Shown here: one piece after another, positions 16,111 to 23,482 of the stretch
How positions within the stretch are numbered: position 1 is the first letter of the stretch
Layout: each line of letters starts with the position of its first letter
From: an uncultured Eubacteriales bacterium
GTDB lineage: Bacteria; Bacillota; Clostridia; Oscillospirales; Oscillospiraceae
DNA: 34,516 nucleotides
Direction: 5' to 3'
Assembly: GCA_900320465.1 (NCBI GenBank)
Contig: ONSQ01000013.1
Span: forward strand, 1-34,516
The notes under the pieces: model-generated
Databases searched by the model: none
Told to the model about the DNA's origin: nothing
The model's input: only the letters and a program-made list of their open reading frames with translations
Position numbers and translations under genes: made by a program

Positions 16111-17115
16111 TCAAGCGATCGTTTTCCCGAACAGTGCGGAAAGCGCTTTTGTCTGGTTGACCAGCGCACCGAGACTATTCTTTTGTTCTTCTGAAAACGC
16201 CGAATAATCTTTCCCGAACAGAGGAAGGCAACTTGTGCAGGAAGCGGCAAGTCCTGTCCGGATAGCCGAGGTTTCATCCAGCAATTGCTTTATTTGTGCG
16301 TCGATCTCCCTTACCTTTTCCGTATTGTTTTTGACCGCTTCTATTTCCTCATTCTTTTGCTTGTTAAGCTTGGCCTTCTTGCTGGTGAACAGAAGAATGG
16401 AAGTCAGCAATGTCGCGCCAGCGATCGTCCATCCGATTGGACCGGCCATTGCCAGCAGTGCATTCCCGGCTACGATTCCTCCGCCACCCGCAGAAAGCGC
16501 ACCTCCGCCCAGCCACGCCAGCGCAGCGTTTGTTGCTGCGGCCCCGGAAAGAGTGGAAATCGCCGTGCCTGTAGAAGCTGTTCCAAAGGTCGTAGCCACC
16601 CACATAGCGGCAGTCGGAGCCATAAAGGCGACGGAAGCCCCGGCGGCAATACCTGCTCCTGCACCGCCCGCAGCTTCACGCGCAGCACGCAATTCACGCT
16701 CGCCAAAATCACAGGTGTTCAGAAAGCTGTCGCGTTCAAGGCGGATTTCCTCAAAATCTGCGTCAAATGACTTAGGACGGTTTGCAATACTGTTCACGAG
16801 GCTTTCCACAAAGCCGATCGTATCAATTGAGCGGGTTCTCTCAACGAAGAGTTGCAGTCCCTTGTCGTTCATAAGCGTATACGCATCGTTGTATTCCGTG
16901 ATAGACGATTCCAGCATTCGATCCAGTTCCGTCAGCTTTTCCGCGATATCCTCTTTCATCGCCAGTGCAGAATCCTTGATTTCCTGTGCTTTGCCTCCAA
17001 TGATTTCGCCTGCTCTGACCGCTTTTTCCTTAGCGGTTCCCAAATCAATAGCCGTTGCGCTCTTTACTGCAGCATCCTTGATAGAACGTAAGCTGATTTT
17101 GTTTTTCTCTGCCAT
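16111..17115 (-). CDS. Uncharacterised protein with long Gly/Ala-rich hydrophobic core and coiled coils
   Basis: 334 residues from ATG 17115, after GGAGGAAAGCGAT. Order of parts: amphipathic helical N-terminus (residues 1-145); a Gly/Ala-rich hydrophobic stretch of about 100 residues (146-246) including GAGAGIAAGASVAFMAP, AAATNAALAWLGGGALSAGG and AMAGPIGWTIAGATLL; a charged coiled coil (248-285); and a helical tail. The architecture resembles membrane-inserting helical proteins such as colicin/ApoL-like pore formers or the hairpin regions of dynamin-like proteins, but no GTPase motif is present. No signal peptide. It is co-transcribed with the 15230 gene. Function unknown. Confidence 0.8.
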   Translation of the reverse strand: MAEKNKISLRSIKDAAVKSATAIDLGTAKEKAVRAGEIIGGKAQEIKDSALAMKEDIAEKLTELDRMLESSITEYNDAYTLMNDKGLQLFVERTRSIDTIGFVESLVNSIANRPKSFDADFEEIRLERDSFLNTCDFGERELRAAREAAGGAGAGIAAGASVAFMAPTAAMWVATTFGTASTGTAISTLSGAAATNAALAWLGGGALSAGGGGIVAGNALLAMAGPIGWTIAGATLLTSILLFTSKKAKLNKQKNEEIEAVKNNTEKVREIDAQIKQLLDETSAIRTGLAASCTSCLPLFGKDYSAFSEEQKNSLGALVNQTKALSALFGKTIA

Positions 17116-17159
17116 ATCGCTTTCCTCCCTGATAAGTGATCCCGGTAACCTTAGTATAA

Positions 17160-17570
17160 TCAAATCAAGATTCCATTGCAGTGGTCGATCTCGTGCTGGA
17201 TGATCTGCGCTGTGAAGCCGGTGTAGGTTTTGAGGCGGGTCTGAAACTGCTCGTTCTGGTACTGCACCTTGATCGAGCGGTATCGTCTGGCCCTGCGCGT
17301 TCCGGTCAGCGAGAGGCAGCCCTCCTCGGCCTCATACGCCCCGGAGCTCTTGATTATCTCCGGGTTGAACATCACCGTCGCGCTGCCGTTGTCGTCAAAG
17401 ATAATGATCCTTTTGGCAACGCCGATCATATTCGCGGCCATGCCCACGCAGCCGTCCCGGTGGTTTTCCAGCGTGTCCCGCAGGTCCTGCGCGACAGGCA
17501 GATCCAGCACCGTGGCCGGCGCCGATTTCTGTGCAAGGAAGATCGGGTCTTTCATAATGGGTCTGATCAT
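17160..17570 (-). CDS. Peptide deformylase-like protein (clostridial variant)
   Basis: 136 residues from ATG 17570, after GGAGGAAACACG. Deformylases remove the formyl group from the initiator Met of nascent chains using a metal held by one Cys and two His. Seen: motif 2 EEGCLSL (Cys85) and motif 3 QHEIDH (His126, Glu127, His130). Motif 1 reads VGMAANMIG where classical enzymes have VGLAAPQIG, so the oxyanion Gln is Met48. I recall this variant as frequent in Firmicutes as a second deformylase. It is short (typical 150-190). It follows the metallo-hydrolase gene by 41 bases on the same strand. Confidence 0.88.
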   Translation of the reverse strand: MIRPIMKDPIFLAQKSAPATVLDLPVAQDLRDTLENHRDGCVGMAANMIGVAKRIIIFDDNGSATVMFNPEIIKSSGAYEAEEGCLSLTGTRRARRYRSIKVQYQNEQFQTRLKTYTGFTAQIIQHEIDHCNGILI

Positions 17571-17611
17571 CGTGTTTCCTCCATCGTTGCCTGCTTCTTC
17601 CCCTTCGCCGT

Positions 17612-18193
17612 TCACAGGCGCTGTTCGTTCGCGTGGGCGTACAGGATCCGTTTCGGCTGTCGTTTCAGAATTTGCTCCCAGTCGCTTTGCAGCGCGCTGT
17701 TCTCGTCGTATCCCGCCAGATACGCCAGCGGCTCCAGATCGCCGACAAAGCAGCTTCCGTCGTCAAGCAGGAGCGAAAGGCTGTCCGCGCTGTGGCTTGG
17801 CGTGTGAAGGATCTCGCCGTCGATTCCGAGCGCTTTGAGAAGGGCTCTGCTCTCCGCGCAGGAAAAGAGTGTCGCGGCGTTTTCATCCGCCGCCCGGTAG
17901 GAAAGACGCCTGTCCCGGGCAAAGATCTCATCCGCGGCGTGCACATACGGCCGCTGCACGTCCGCGAGCAGCAGCTTCACGCCCAGCTGCTGCAGCTCCC
18001 CGGCCAGGCCCATGTGATCCGGATGGTAATGGGTGATCAGCAGGGCCTTGATCGTTTTCATTTCGACCCCGGAGGCCTTGATCGCCTTGAAAAACGGCTG
18101 CAGCGTCCCCGCCCAGTCCGTGTCAAGGAGCAGGCCGCCGTCCGCTCCTGGAATGTAAAAGGTGTTGGTGTTGCCGTATCGGAGCTTTATCAT
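17612..18193 (-). CDS. Metallo-beta-lactamase-fold hydrolase
   Basis: 193 residues from ATG 18193. The metal-binding signature THYHPDH (His55, His57, Asp59, His60) is followed by HTPSHSADSLSLLL with the third His and FVGDL with the bridging Asp; the last His may be in ILYAHANEQ. Short members like this act on thioesters, glyoxalase II-type substrates or lactones; the substrate cannot be told. It is the first gene after the promoter at 18233-18255 and probably co-transcribed with the deformylase. Confidence 0.9.
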   Translation of the reverse strand: MIKLRYGNTNTFYIPGADGGLLLDTDWAGTLQPFFKAIKASGVEMKTIKALLITHYHPDHMGLAGELQQLGVKLLLADVQRPYVHAADEIFARDRRLSYRAADENAATLFSCAESRALLKALGIDGEILHTPSHSADSLSLLLDDGSCFVGDLEPLAYLAGYDENSALQSDWEQILKRQPKRILYAHANEQRL

Positions 18194-18232
18194 GGTATGT
18201 CTCTCACCGTTAATCGTATTTCACGCTGCTGC

Positions 18233-18255
18233 ATTCTGATAGGATTATATCCTAT
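18233..18255 (-). promoter_or_regulatory. Promoter of the metallo-hydrolase gene with palindromic -10 region
   Basis: The minus-strand -10 box TATAAT (18244-18249) lies inside the perfect 17-base palindrome ATAGGATTATATCCTAT (18239-18255). The -35 region is poor. The 17 bases 18233-18249 match 13845-13861 at most positions, so the two promoters belong to one type. The rest of the gap 18256-18437 contains only a short palindrome TTTGATCAAA (18350-18359) upstream of nagA. Confidence 0.65.
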
Positions 18256-18437
18256 TGTTTCCGAAAAAGCGATAGGGATATGTTCTGTCTTCAGCAGCTT
18301 CGTTTCAATGGAATAAACCTCCTTGAGCCGGAAGAATTTCCCCGTGCTTTTTGATCAAATCCGTGTTATGCTTCCGGATGAAAAGACGCGCCGCGCAGGA
18401 GCGTGTGGCGGCGGCCAGTCTGCCGGAGGGATGAAGA

Positions 18438-19580
18438 ATGATCTATCATAACGCATATGTTTTTACCATAGACAGGCGCTTTGAATACGGAAGCTTCTGC
18501 GTGCGGGAGGGCTGCTTCGCCCCGGTGGAGGACGCGGCAGAGGAAGAGAAGTTCGACCTCCAAGGCGGCTTTGTGATCCCCGGTCTCATCGATATCCATA
18601 CCCACGGCAGTGCCGGGGCGGATTTTTCGGACGGTGATCCGGAGGGGCTCCGGCGAATGGGGGCTTACTATGCACGGCACGGCGTTACCTCCTTTGTGCC
18701 CACCTCTGTGACGCTGCCCTATGAGCAGCTGGCTAAGGCCTTTGACACGGCAGTTTCCTACCGAGCCTCACGGCCGGAGAATGCCGCGCGGCTGCCCGGT
18801 ATCCACATGGAGGGGCCCTTCTTCTCGGAGAAAAAGAAGGGGGCGCAGAACGGAGCCTTCCTGAAGCTGCCGGACTATGAGGCCTTTCGCAGACTGAACG
18901 CGCTCTGCGGGGGTCTGATCCGCATCGTCGATGTGGCGGCGGAGCTGGAGGGCGCGGCGGCCTTTGCCGAAAAAGCCGGCACAGACTGCACCGTTTCCCT
19001 TGCCCACACGGACGCAGACTATGAGACCGCCTGCGCCGTATTCGACGCCGGCGCCCGCCACCTGACCCATCTCTTCAACGCCATGCCTCCCATCCATCAC
19101 CGCTCTCCCGGTGTGATCGGCGCCGCCTCGGAGCGGGAGGAGGTCGTTGCGGAGCTGATCTGCGACGGGCTGCACGTGCACCCCAGCGCGGTGCGCATGG
19201 CCTTCCGCCTGTTCCCCGGGCGCATCTGCCTCATTTCGGATTCCCTGCGCTGCTGCGGCATGCCGGACGGCCGCTATACCCTGGCCGGGCAGGAGGTTTT
19301 TCTCGAAGGGGGAATCGCAAGGCTTGCGGACGGGACGATTGCGGGCTCGGCCACAAATCTGTATGACTGTATGCTGCTCGCGATCGCCTTCGGAATCCCC
19401 CGAGAGGAGGCAGTGGCGGCAGCCACCATTCTCCCGGCCCGGGAAATCGGCGCGGAGGAAGAGCTCGGCTCCATTGAGGCGGGCAAGCGGGCGGACTTTG
19501 TGGTCTGTGACGCCTCTCTCCGCCGCAAGGCCGTTTATATCGGCGGGATCCGGGTCCCGGAGGCGGTTCCCATGCATTGA
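18438..19580 (+). CDS. nagA: N-acetylglucosamine-6-phosphate deacetylase
   Basis: 380 residues, normal for the family; GGAGGG lies seven bases before the ATG. The enzyme converts GlcNAc-6-phosphate to glucosamine-6-phosphate and acetate in the cytoplasm. Seen in order: metal site DIHTHG, metal-ligand Glu in GIHMEGPF, LAHTDADYE, THLFNAMPPIHHRSPG with two metal-binding His, LICDGLHVHP and the catalytic Asp in LISDSLRCCGMPDGRY. The C-terminal GSIEAGKRADFVV is standard for amidohydrolases. No nagB or PTS gene is adjacent, so the rest of the pathway is elsewhere. Confidence 0.95.
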   Translation: MIYHNAYVFTIDRRFEYGSFCVREGCFAPVEDAAEEEKFDLQGGFVIPGLIDIHTHGSAGADFSDGDPEGLRRMGAYYARHGVTSFVPTSVTLPYEQLAKAFDTAVSYRASRPENAARLPGIHMEGPFFSEKKKGAQNGAFLKLPDYEAFRRLNALCGGLIRIVDVAAELEGAAAFAEKAGTDCTVSLAHTDADYETACAVFDAGARHLTHLFNAMPPIHHRSPGVIGAASEREEVVAELICDGLHVHPSAVRMAFRLFPGRICLISDSLRCCGMPDGRYTLAGQEVFLEGGIARLADGTIAGSATNLYDCMLLAIAFGIPREEAVAAATILPAREIGAEEELGSIEAGKRADFVVCDASLRRKAVYIGGIRVPEAVPMH

Positions 19581-19605
19581 CTTTTCCCGCGGCATTTGTT
19601 ACAAT
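19577..19605 (+). promoter_or_regulatory. Promoter of the MATE transporter gene
   Basis: TTGACT (19577-19582), overlapping the nagA stop codon, and TACAAT (19600-19605) are spaced 17 bases. Transcription would start near 19612 and leave a leader of about 100 bases before the MATE start codon. Confidence 0.7.
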
Positions 19606-19629
19606 ACGCATCGCTTGCTCGGAGGGCGA

Positions 19630-19696
19630 GTCATTCGCGGGAAATGACAAGCCGGATAAGGCTACAGGCTGAAACGCCTGTTCTCTTATCCGGCTT
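19630..19696 (+). promoter_or_regulatory. Structured leader with terminator-like hairpin before the MATE gene
   Basis: First hairpin: GTCATT (19630-19635) with AATGAC (19643-19648). Second: a 12-bp stem AAGCCGGATAAG (19649-19660) with CTTATCCGGCTT (19685-19696), enclosing a 6-bp stem ACAGGC/GCCTGT (19664-19669 with 19676-19681), then TTATCTTT. The second hairpin could terminate nagA transcripts, but because a promoter lies upstream of it, it could also be an attenuator for the transporter. I cannot match it to a riboswitch class I know. Confidence 0.6.
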
Positions 19697-19713
19697 TTAT
19701 CTTTGGAGGAACT

Positions 19714-21060
19714 ATGGATACCACAAGAGATTTTACCAGCGGGCCGATCATCGGGCCTCTGATCCGCTTTTCGCTGCCGATCCTGGCGGCGCTGTTTCTG
19801 CAGGCGCTCTATGGCGCGGTGGATCTGCTGGTGGTGGGCAAATACGCGGCGACGGCCGACGTCTCCGGCGTAGCGGTCGGCTCGCAGATCATGATGACCG
19901 TCACCGGGCTTATCAGCTCCCTTGCCATGGGCAGCACGATCCTGCTGGGGCAGAAGCTGGGTATGCGCTCAGAGAAGGAGTGCGGCAGCGTGATCGGCGT
20001 GAGCATCGCCTTTTTCGGATTGGTGGGGCTTGTGCTGACGCTGCTGCTTCCGGCTCTTTCCGCGGTTCTGGCCGGGCTGATGAACGCGCCGGAGGAGGCT
20101 TTCCGGGAGACGCGGCAGTACATTGCCATCTGCGGCGGCGGGAGCCTTGCCATCGTTGCCTACAATGTGCTCGGCAGCGTGATGCGCGGCCTGGGCGATT
20201 CCCGGACGCCGCTGATGACGGTGGCCATCGCCTGCGCGGTCAATATCGCGGGGGATCTGCTGCTGGTGGCGGTCTTTCATCTGGGCGCGCCGGGGGCGGC
20301 CATCGCCACCGTCGCCGCCCAGCTGATCAGCGTCCTCGTGTCCTTCCTCGTGCTGCGCAGACGCGGCCTGCCCTTTCCGTTTTCCCGAAAGGACATCCGC
20401 TTTTCCGGCGCTTCTCTCCGGCCGATGCTGCGCTTCGGCGCGCCCATCGCGCTGCAGGACGTGCTGGTCAGTTTGAGCTTTCTCGTGATCCTCTCCATCG
20501 CCAACAGTCTGGGGCTGGCGGCCAGCGCGGGCGTAGGCGTGGCGGAAAAGGTATGCGGTTTCATCATGCTGACGCCTGCCGCGTTCATGCAGGCCATGAG
20601 CGCCTATGTGGCCCAGAACCACGGCGCGGGCAAAGACGACCGGGCGATCCGCGGCCTTCGCATCGCGATCGCTCTCTCCACCGCCTTCGGCCTTGTGATG
20701 TTCTATCTGGCCTTCTTCCACGGCGATCTGCTCTGCGGTATTTTCGCGCGGGACGAGAGCGTCATCCTCGCGGGGGCGGATTATCTCAAAGCCTATGCCA
20801 TCGACTGCCTGTTCACCTGTTTCCTGTTCTGCTTCATCGGCTTTTATAACGGTCTCGGCTACACCGGCTTCGTCTCGATCCAGGGCGTGGCGGCGGCCTT
20901 TCTGGTGCGCATCCCTGTGGCGATCTTGATGCGCCGCGTCCTCGGCACGCTCTTCGGCATCGGTCTGGGCGTACCGGTCGCGACCGTGTTCCAGATCCTG
21001 GCCTGCTTTATTTTCCTCGGGTATCTGAACCGGAAGCAATTGCTGAAACGACATGCCTAA
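19714..21060 (+). CDS. MATE family multidrug/toxin efflux transporter
   Basis: 448 residues with twelve membrane segments in two similar halves. The N-terminus DFTSGPIIGPLIRFSLPILA followed by LFLQALYGAVDLLVVGKY is characteristic of clostridial MATE proteins of the DinF/NorM group. GGAGGA precedes the ATG by a normal distance. It would export cationic compounds using a Na+ or H+ gradient. Substrate is unknown; the leader may sense it. Confidence 0.95.
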   Translation: MDTTRDFTSGPIIGPLIRFSLPILAALFLQALYGAVDLLVVGKYAATADVSGVAVGSQIMMTVTGLISSLAMGSTILLGQKLGMRSEKECGSVIGVSIAFFGLVGLVLTLLLPALSAVLAGLMNAPEEAFRETRQYIAICGGGSLAIVAYNVLGSVMRGLGDSRTPLMTVAIACAVNIAGDLLLVAVFHLGAPGAAIATVAAQLISVLVSFLVLRRRGLPFPFSRKDIRFSGASLRPMLRFGAPIALQDVLVSLSFLVILSIANSLGLAASAGVGVAEKVCGFIMLTPAAFMQAMSAYVAQNHGAGKDDRAIRGLRIAIALSTAFGLVMFYLAFFHGDLLCGIFARDESVILAGADYLKAYAIDCLFTCFLFCFIGFYNGLGYTGFVSIQGVAAAFLVRIPVAILMRRVLGTLFGIGLGVPVATVFQILACFIFLGYLNRKQLLKRHA

Positions 21061-21098
21061 TACAGCTTTGAAGGGGCAGGCGGCTATCCACGCCGCAG

Positions 21099-21149
21099 TG
21101 GAAAAGCTGCGAAATAAATGGTATAATGATGGGGCTGTCACATCGTGAC
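21099..21149 (+). promoter_or_regulatory. Promoter and inverted repeat before the ferredoxin-like gene
   Basis: TGGAAA (21099-21104) and a consensus TATAAT (21122-21127) are spaced 17 bases. Downstream of the expected start, GTCAC (21137-21141) and GTGAC (21145-21149) form an inverted repeat with a 3-base centre, a possible operator. Confidence 0.6.
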
Positions 21150-21179
21150 GGAAGCCAGATTTGCACAGGAGGAAACTTC

Positions 21180-21833
21180 ATGTTAAGAAAGATCATCAAA
21201 ATCGATGAAGAACGCTGCAGCGGCTGCGGAAAGTGTGCCAGCGCCTGCCACGAGGGCGCGATCGATATTGTAAACGGCAAGGCAAAGCTGATGCGGGAGC
21301 ATTTCTGCGACGGGTTCGGCGACTGCCTGCCCGCCTGTCCGATGAACGCCATTTCCTTTGAAATGCGGGAAGCGCCCGGCTATGATGAGCAGGCCGTTTT
21401 GGAGGCCAAGCGCAGAAAAGAGGCCAAAAAGCCGGAGAGCGCAGGCGCAGACGCGCCCAACGCGCTGAACAACTGGCCGGTGCAGCTGTTTCTTGTCAGT
21501 CCCACGTCTCCCGTCTTTCACGACTGCGATCTGCTGATCGCGGCGGACTGCACGGCCTATGCTTACGGAAACTTCCACCGGGACTTTGTTGCCGGTCGGA
21601 CGACCGTGATCGCCTGTCCCAAGCAGCGAGAACACGACCAGGCCGGGAAGTTGACCGCCATCTTCCGGGAAAATGAGATCCGTTCCGTCACGCTCGTGCG
21701 CATGTTTGTCCCCTGCTGCGGCGGACTGGAGTACGCGGTCTATCAGGCGCTGGCGGAATGCGGGAAGACAATCCCTCTGCGGATCGTTACCGTCGGCGCG
21801 GACGGCAAGGTGCTGAAAGAGGAAGAGAGCTGA
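21180..21833 (+). CDS. Ferredoxin-like iron-sulfur protein with C-terminal Cys-rich domain
   Basis: 217 residues from ATG 21180, after GGAGGAAACTTC. The first cluster site is complete (Cys13, 16, 19, 23: CSGCGKCASAC). The second reads CDGFGDCLPACP, so three Cys (43, 49, 53) are present and the usual second Cys is Phe46. I recall this CDG-GDCLPxCP form as conserved in the family. The C-terminal domain carries DCTAYA, IACPK and PCCGGLE, which may supply further ligands. Probably a cytoplasmic electron carrier. The protein does not look truncated. Confidence 0.87.
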   Translation: MLRKIIKIDEERCSGCGKCASACHEGAIDIVNGKAKLMREHFCDGFGDCLPACPMNAISFEMREAPGYDEQAVLEAKRRKEAKKPESAGADAPNALNNWPVQLFLVSPTSPVFHDCDLLIAADCTAYAYGNFHRDFVAGRTTVIACPKQREHDQAGKLTAIFRENEIRSVTLVRMFVPCCGGLEYAVYQALAECGKTIPLRIVTVGADGKVLKEEES

Positions 21834-21932
21834 AAGCAAAGCAGGCCGGATATGCTCCAGCCGTTCATGTCCTGAGGGCAAAGCAGTGCAAACGCTTACC
21901 CGCGGGATAGTATCTAACGAAAAAGTCGGTGC

Positions 21933-21961
21933 TTGTTTCCATCCGGCGTTTCTGCTACCAT
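21933..21961 (+). promoter_or_regulatory. Promoter of the flavodoxin-family gene
   Basis: TTGTTT (21933-21938) and TACCAT (21956-21961) are spaced 17 bases, about 35 bases before the start codon. Confidence 0.45.
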
Positions 21962-21995
21962 ACGAATTGACAACAGGAAGTCGGAGGACTTGACC

Positions 21996-22544
21996 ATGGC
22001 AAAGAAAATCGTCATTCTCAACGGCAGCCCCCGCGCGAACGGCAATACCTCGGCTCTGACCGCCCAATTCAAAAAGGGCGCGGAGGAGGCGGGCAACACC
22101 GTCACGGAGTTTCAGCTCTCCAAGATGAACATCCGCGGCTGTCTCGGCTGCTGGCACGGCGGGAAGGATGCGGCGCAACCCTGCGTCCAGCGGGACGATA
22201 TGGAGCAGATCTACCCCGTCTACCGGGACGCGGACGTGGTGGTGCTGGCCTCGCCGCTGTACTACTGGTTCATCTCCGGGCATCTGAAAAACGCCTTTGA
22301 CCGGCTCTTCGCCATTGCGGAGTGCGATCCCAACTACCGCAACCCCAAGAAAGAGAGCGTTCTCATCATGGCCGCCGAGGGTGCGGGCTTTGAGGAGAGC
22401 GAGCACTGGTACGACCATCTGGAAAAGCACATCGGCTGGAAGAGTCTCGGCAAGGTGCTCTGCGGCTGGGTCACCCAGCCCGGCGATATTGAGGGCAAGC
22501 CGGAGCTGGAGCAGGCACGGCAGCTCGGACGCTCTATCAAATGA
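21996..22544 (+). CDS. Flavodoxin-fold NAD(P)H-dependent FMN oxidoreductase
   Basis: 182 residues from ATG 21996; GGAGG lies eight bases upstream. The FMN phosphate loop is NGSPRANGNTSAL at residues 8-20, and the isoalloxazine loop is ASPLYYWFISGHLKNAFDR. Between them is CLGCWHGGKDAAQPCVQRDD with Cys residues typical of the iron-sulfur flavoprotein-like branch, though too few for a cluster. Cytoplasmic electron transfer or quinone/nitro reduction is likely. A second member of the family is encoded at 24462-25109. Confidence 0.92.
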   Translation: MAKKIVILNGSPRANGNTSALTAQFKKGAEEAGNTVTEFQLSKMNIRGCLGCWHGGKDAAQPCVQRDDMEQIYPVYRDADVVVLASPLYYWFISGHLKNAFDRLFAIAECDPNYRNPKKESVLIMAAEGAGFEESEHWYDHLEKHIGWKSLGKVLCGWVTQPGDIEGKPELEQARQLGRSIK

Positions 22545-22550
22545 TACCGT

Positions 22551-22581
22551 CCTCCGGTGCGAAAGGTTTTCGCACCGGAGG
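22551..22581 (+). terminator. Terminator of the flavodoxin-family gene
   Basis: A perfect 14-bp stem (22551-22564 with 22568-22581) with a 3-base loop begins six bases past the stop codon. The following ATTATTC is a weak U-run. Confidence 0.8.
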
Positions 22582-22622
22582 ATTATTCATGCAATCCGAT
22601 TCCCTTCTCCGGCGGGAAGGCC

Positions 22623-22695
22623 GGTATCTCGAGCGATACCAAGTATCATGAAAAATCGTACTTGCGCAAAGGCAAAGCCGGTCGTATTATAATAC
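22623..22695 (+). promoter_or_regulatory. Promoter and palindromes before the PNPOx/HxlR operon
   Basis: TTGCGC (22662-22667) and TATTAT (22685-22690) are spaced 17 bases. The -10 region lies in a perfect 12-bp palindrome GTATTATAATAC (22684-22695). Upstream are GGTATC (22623-22628) with GATACC (22635-22640), and GATAC with GTATC around CAA (22635-22647). These GTATC/GATAC repeats are candidate operators for the HxlR regulator of the same operon. Confidence 0.6.
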
Positions 22696-22728
22696 CGGTT
22701 CAAAAATATGACCAAGGAGGAAATCATC

Positions 22729-23130
22729 ATGTCTAACGCAAAAAAGGTGAACGAATTTCTGGATAAGGCCAACGTCTTTTTTTTTCTGACCACCGATGGA
22801 AACCAGCCCAAGGGCCGTCCCTTCGGCTTCCATCTGATGGATGGAGATAAGCTGTACTTCGGCTGCGGCACGTTCAAAAATGTATTCAAACAGCTGACGG
22901 TCAATCCCCAGGTCGAAATTCTGGCCATGAACGGCGGCGAGTTCCTGCGCTATGACGGCACGGCCACGATCGTAAAGGACGAGGCGCTGCTGGAAAAGGT
23001 GCGCGCGGCGATGCCCCAGATCATGGAGCTCTACGACAAAAACGGCTGGGAGATGGGGCTGTTCTATCTGGAAAACGGTCATGCCGAGATCCGCGGCATG
23101 CTCGATCTGAAAGAGGAGTTTGACGTCTGA
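22729..23130 (+). CDS. Pyridoxamine 5'-phosphate oxidase-like flavoprotein
   Basis: 133 residues from ATG 22729, after AAGGAGGAAATCATC. The split-barrel FMN-binding fold is suggested by FFLTTDGNQPKGRPFGFHL, LYFGCGTFKNVFKQLTVNPQ and VEILAM. This small group usually binds FMN or F420-like flavins; the substrate is unknown. Its stop codon overlaps the start of the HxlR gene (TGATG), so the regulator and the flavoprotein are translationally coupled. Confidence 0.9.
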   Translation: MSNAKKVNEFLDKANVFFFLTTDGNQPKGRPFGFHLMDGDKLYFGCGTFKNVFKQLTVNPQVEILAMNGGEFLRYDGTATIVKDEALLEKVRAAMPQIMELYDKNGWEMGLFYLENGHAEIRGMLDLKEEFDV

Positions 23131-23482
23131 TGGAAAAGCAGACCTCCCTCGAGGAGCGCTTCGGGGTCTGTCCCTACGCTACGGCGCAGAGTCTGATCTC
23201 CGGAAAGTGGGCGGTGCTGATCCTGCTGTATCTGTCAGACGGCCCGCTCCGCTTTAACGAGCTTCTGCAGAAAATGCCGAAGATGACCCACGCCACGCTG
23301 TCCGTGCAGCTGAAGACGCTGGAAGAAAACGGCTTGGTGCAGCGCACCCAATATGAAGCCATCCCGCCCGGGTGGAATACCGGCTGACGGACATGGGCGA
23401 GAAATTCCGCCCCGTGATTGCCGCCATGGAAGCCTGGGGCAACGAGTACAATGCATACCTTGTGAAGAAAGAAGAAGCATGA
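23130..23482 (+). pseudogene. HxlR-family regulator with a one-base frameshift
   Basis: The winged helix-turn-helix is intact (CPYATAQSLISGKWAVLILL, then THATLSVQLKTLEENGLVQR), with the Cys14 that senses redox stress in relatives. After YEAIPP, near 23366-23371, the frame runs into GWNTG and stops at 23387. Reading on in another frame gives VEYRLTDMGEKFRPVIAAME and then AWGNEYNAYLVKKEEA, the normal HxlR C-terminus, ending at TGA 23480-23482. One missing C in a GCCCGGG tract explains it. An assembly error is as likely as a real mutation. The restored stop overlaps the next start codon (ATGA), as expected for an intact operon. Confidence 0.85.

Noticed and set aside
17152-17157. Separate promoter for the 16111-17115 gene (TATACT on the minus strand)
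   Set aside because: The -10 box is good but no acceptable -35 was found at 16-18 bases; left out as a feature, although an extended -10 (TGATTATACT) is possible.
19621-19650. Tetrahydrofolate riboswitch, because of GGAGGGCGAG and ATTCGCGGGAAA segments
   Set aside because: Only the 5' part is vaguely similar; the conserved core and the pairing 3' segment of that riboswitch are absent.
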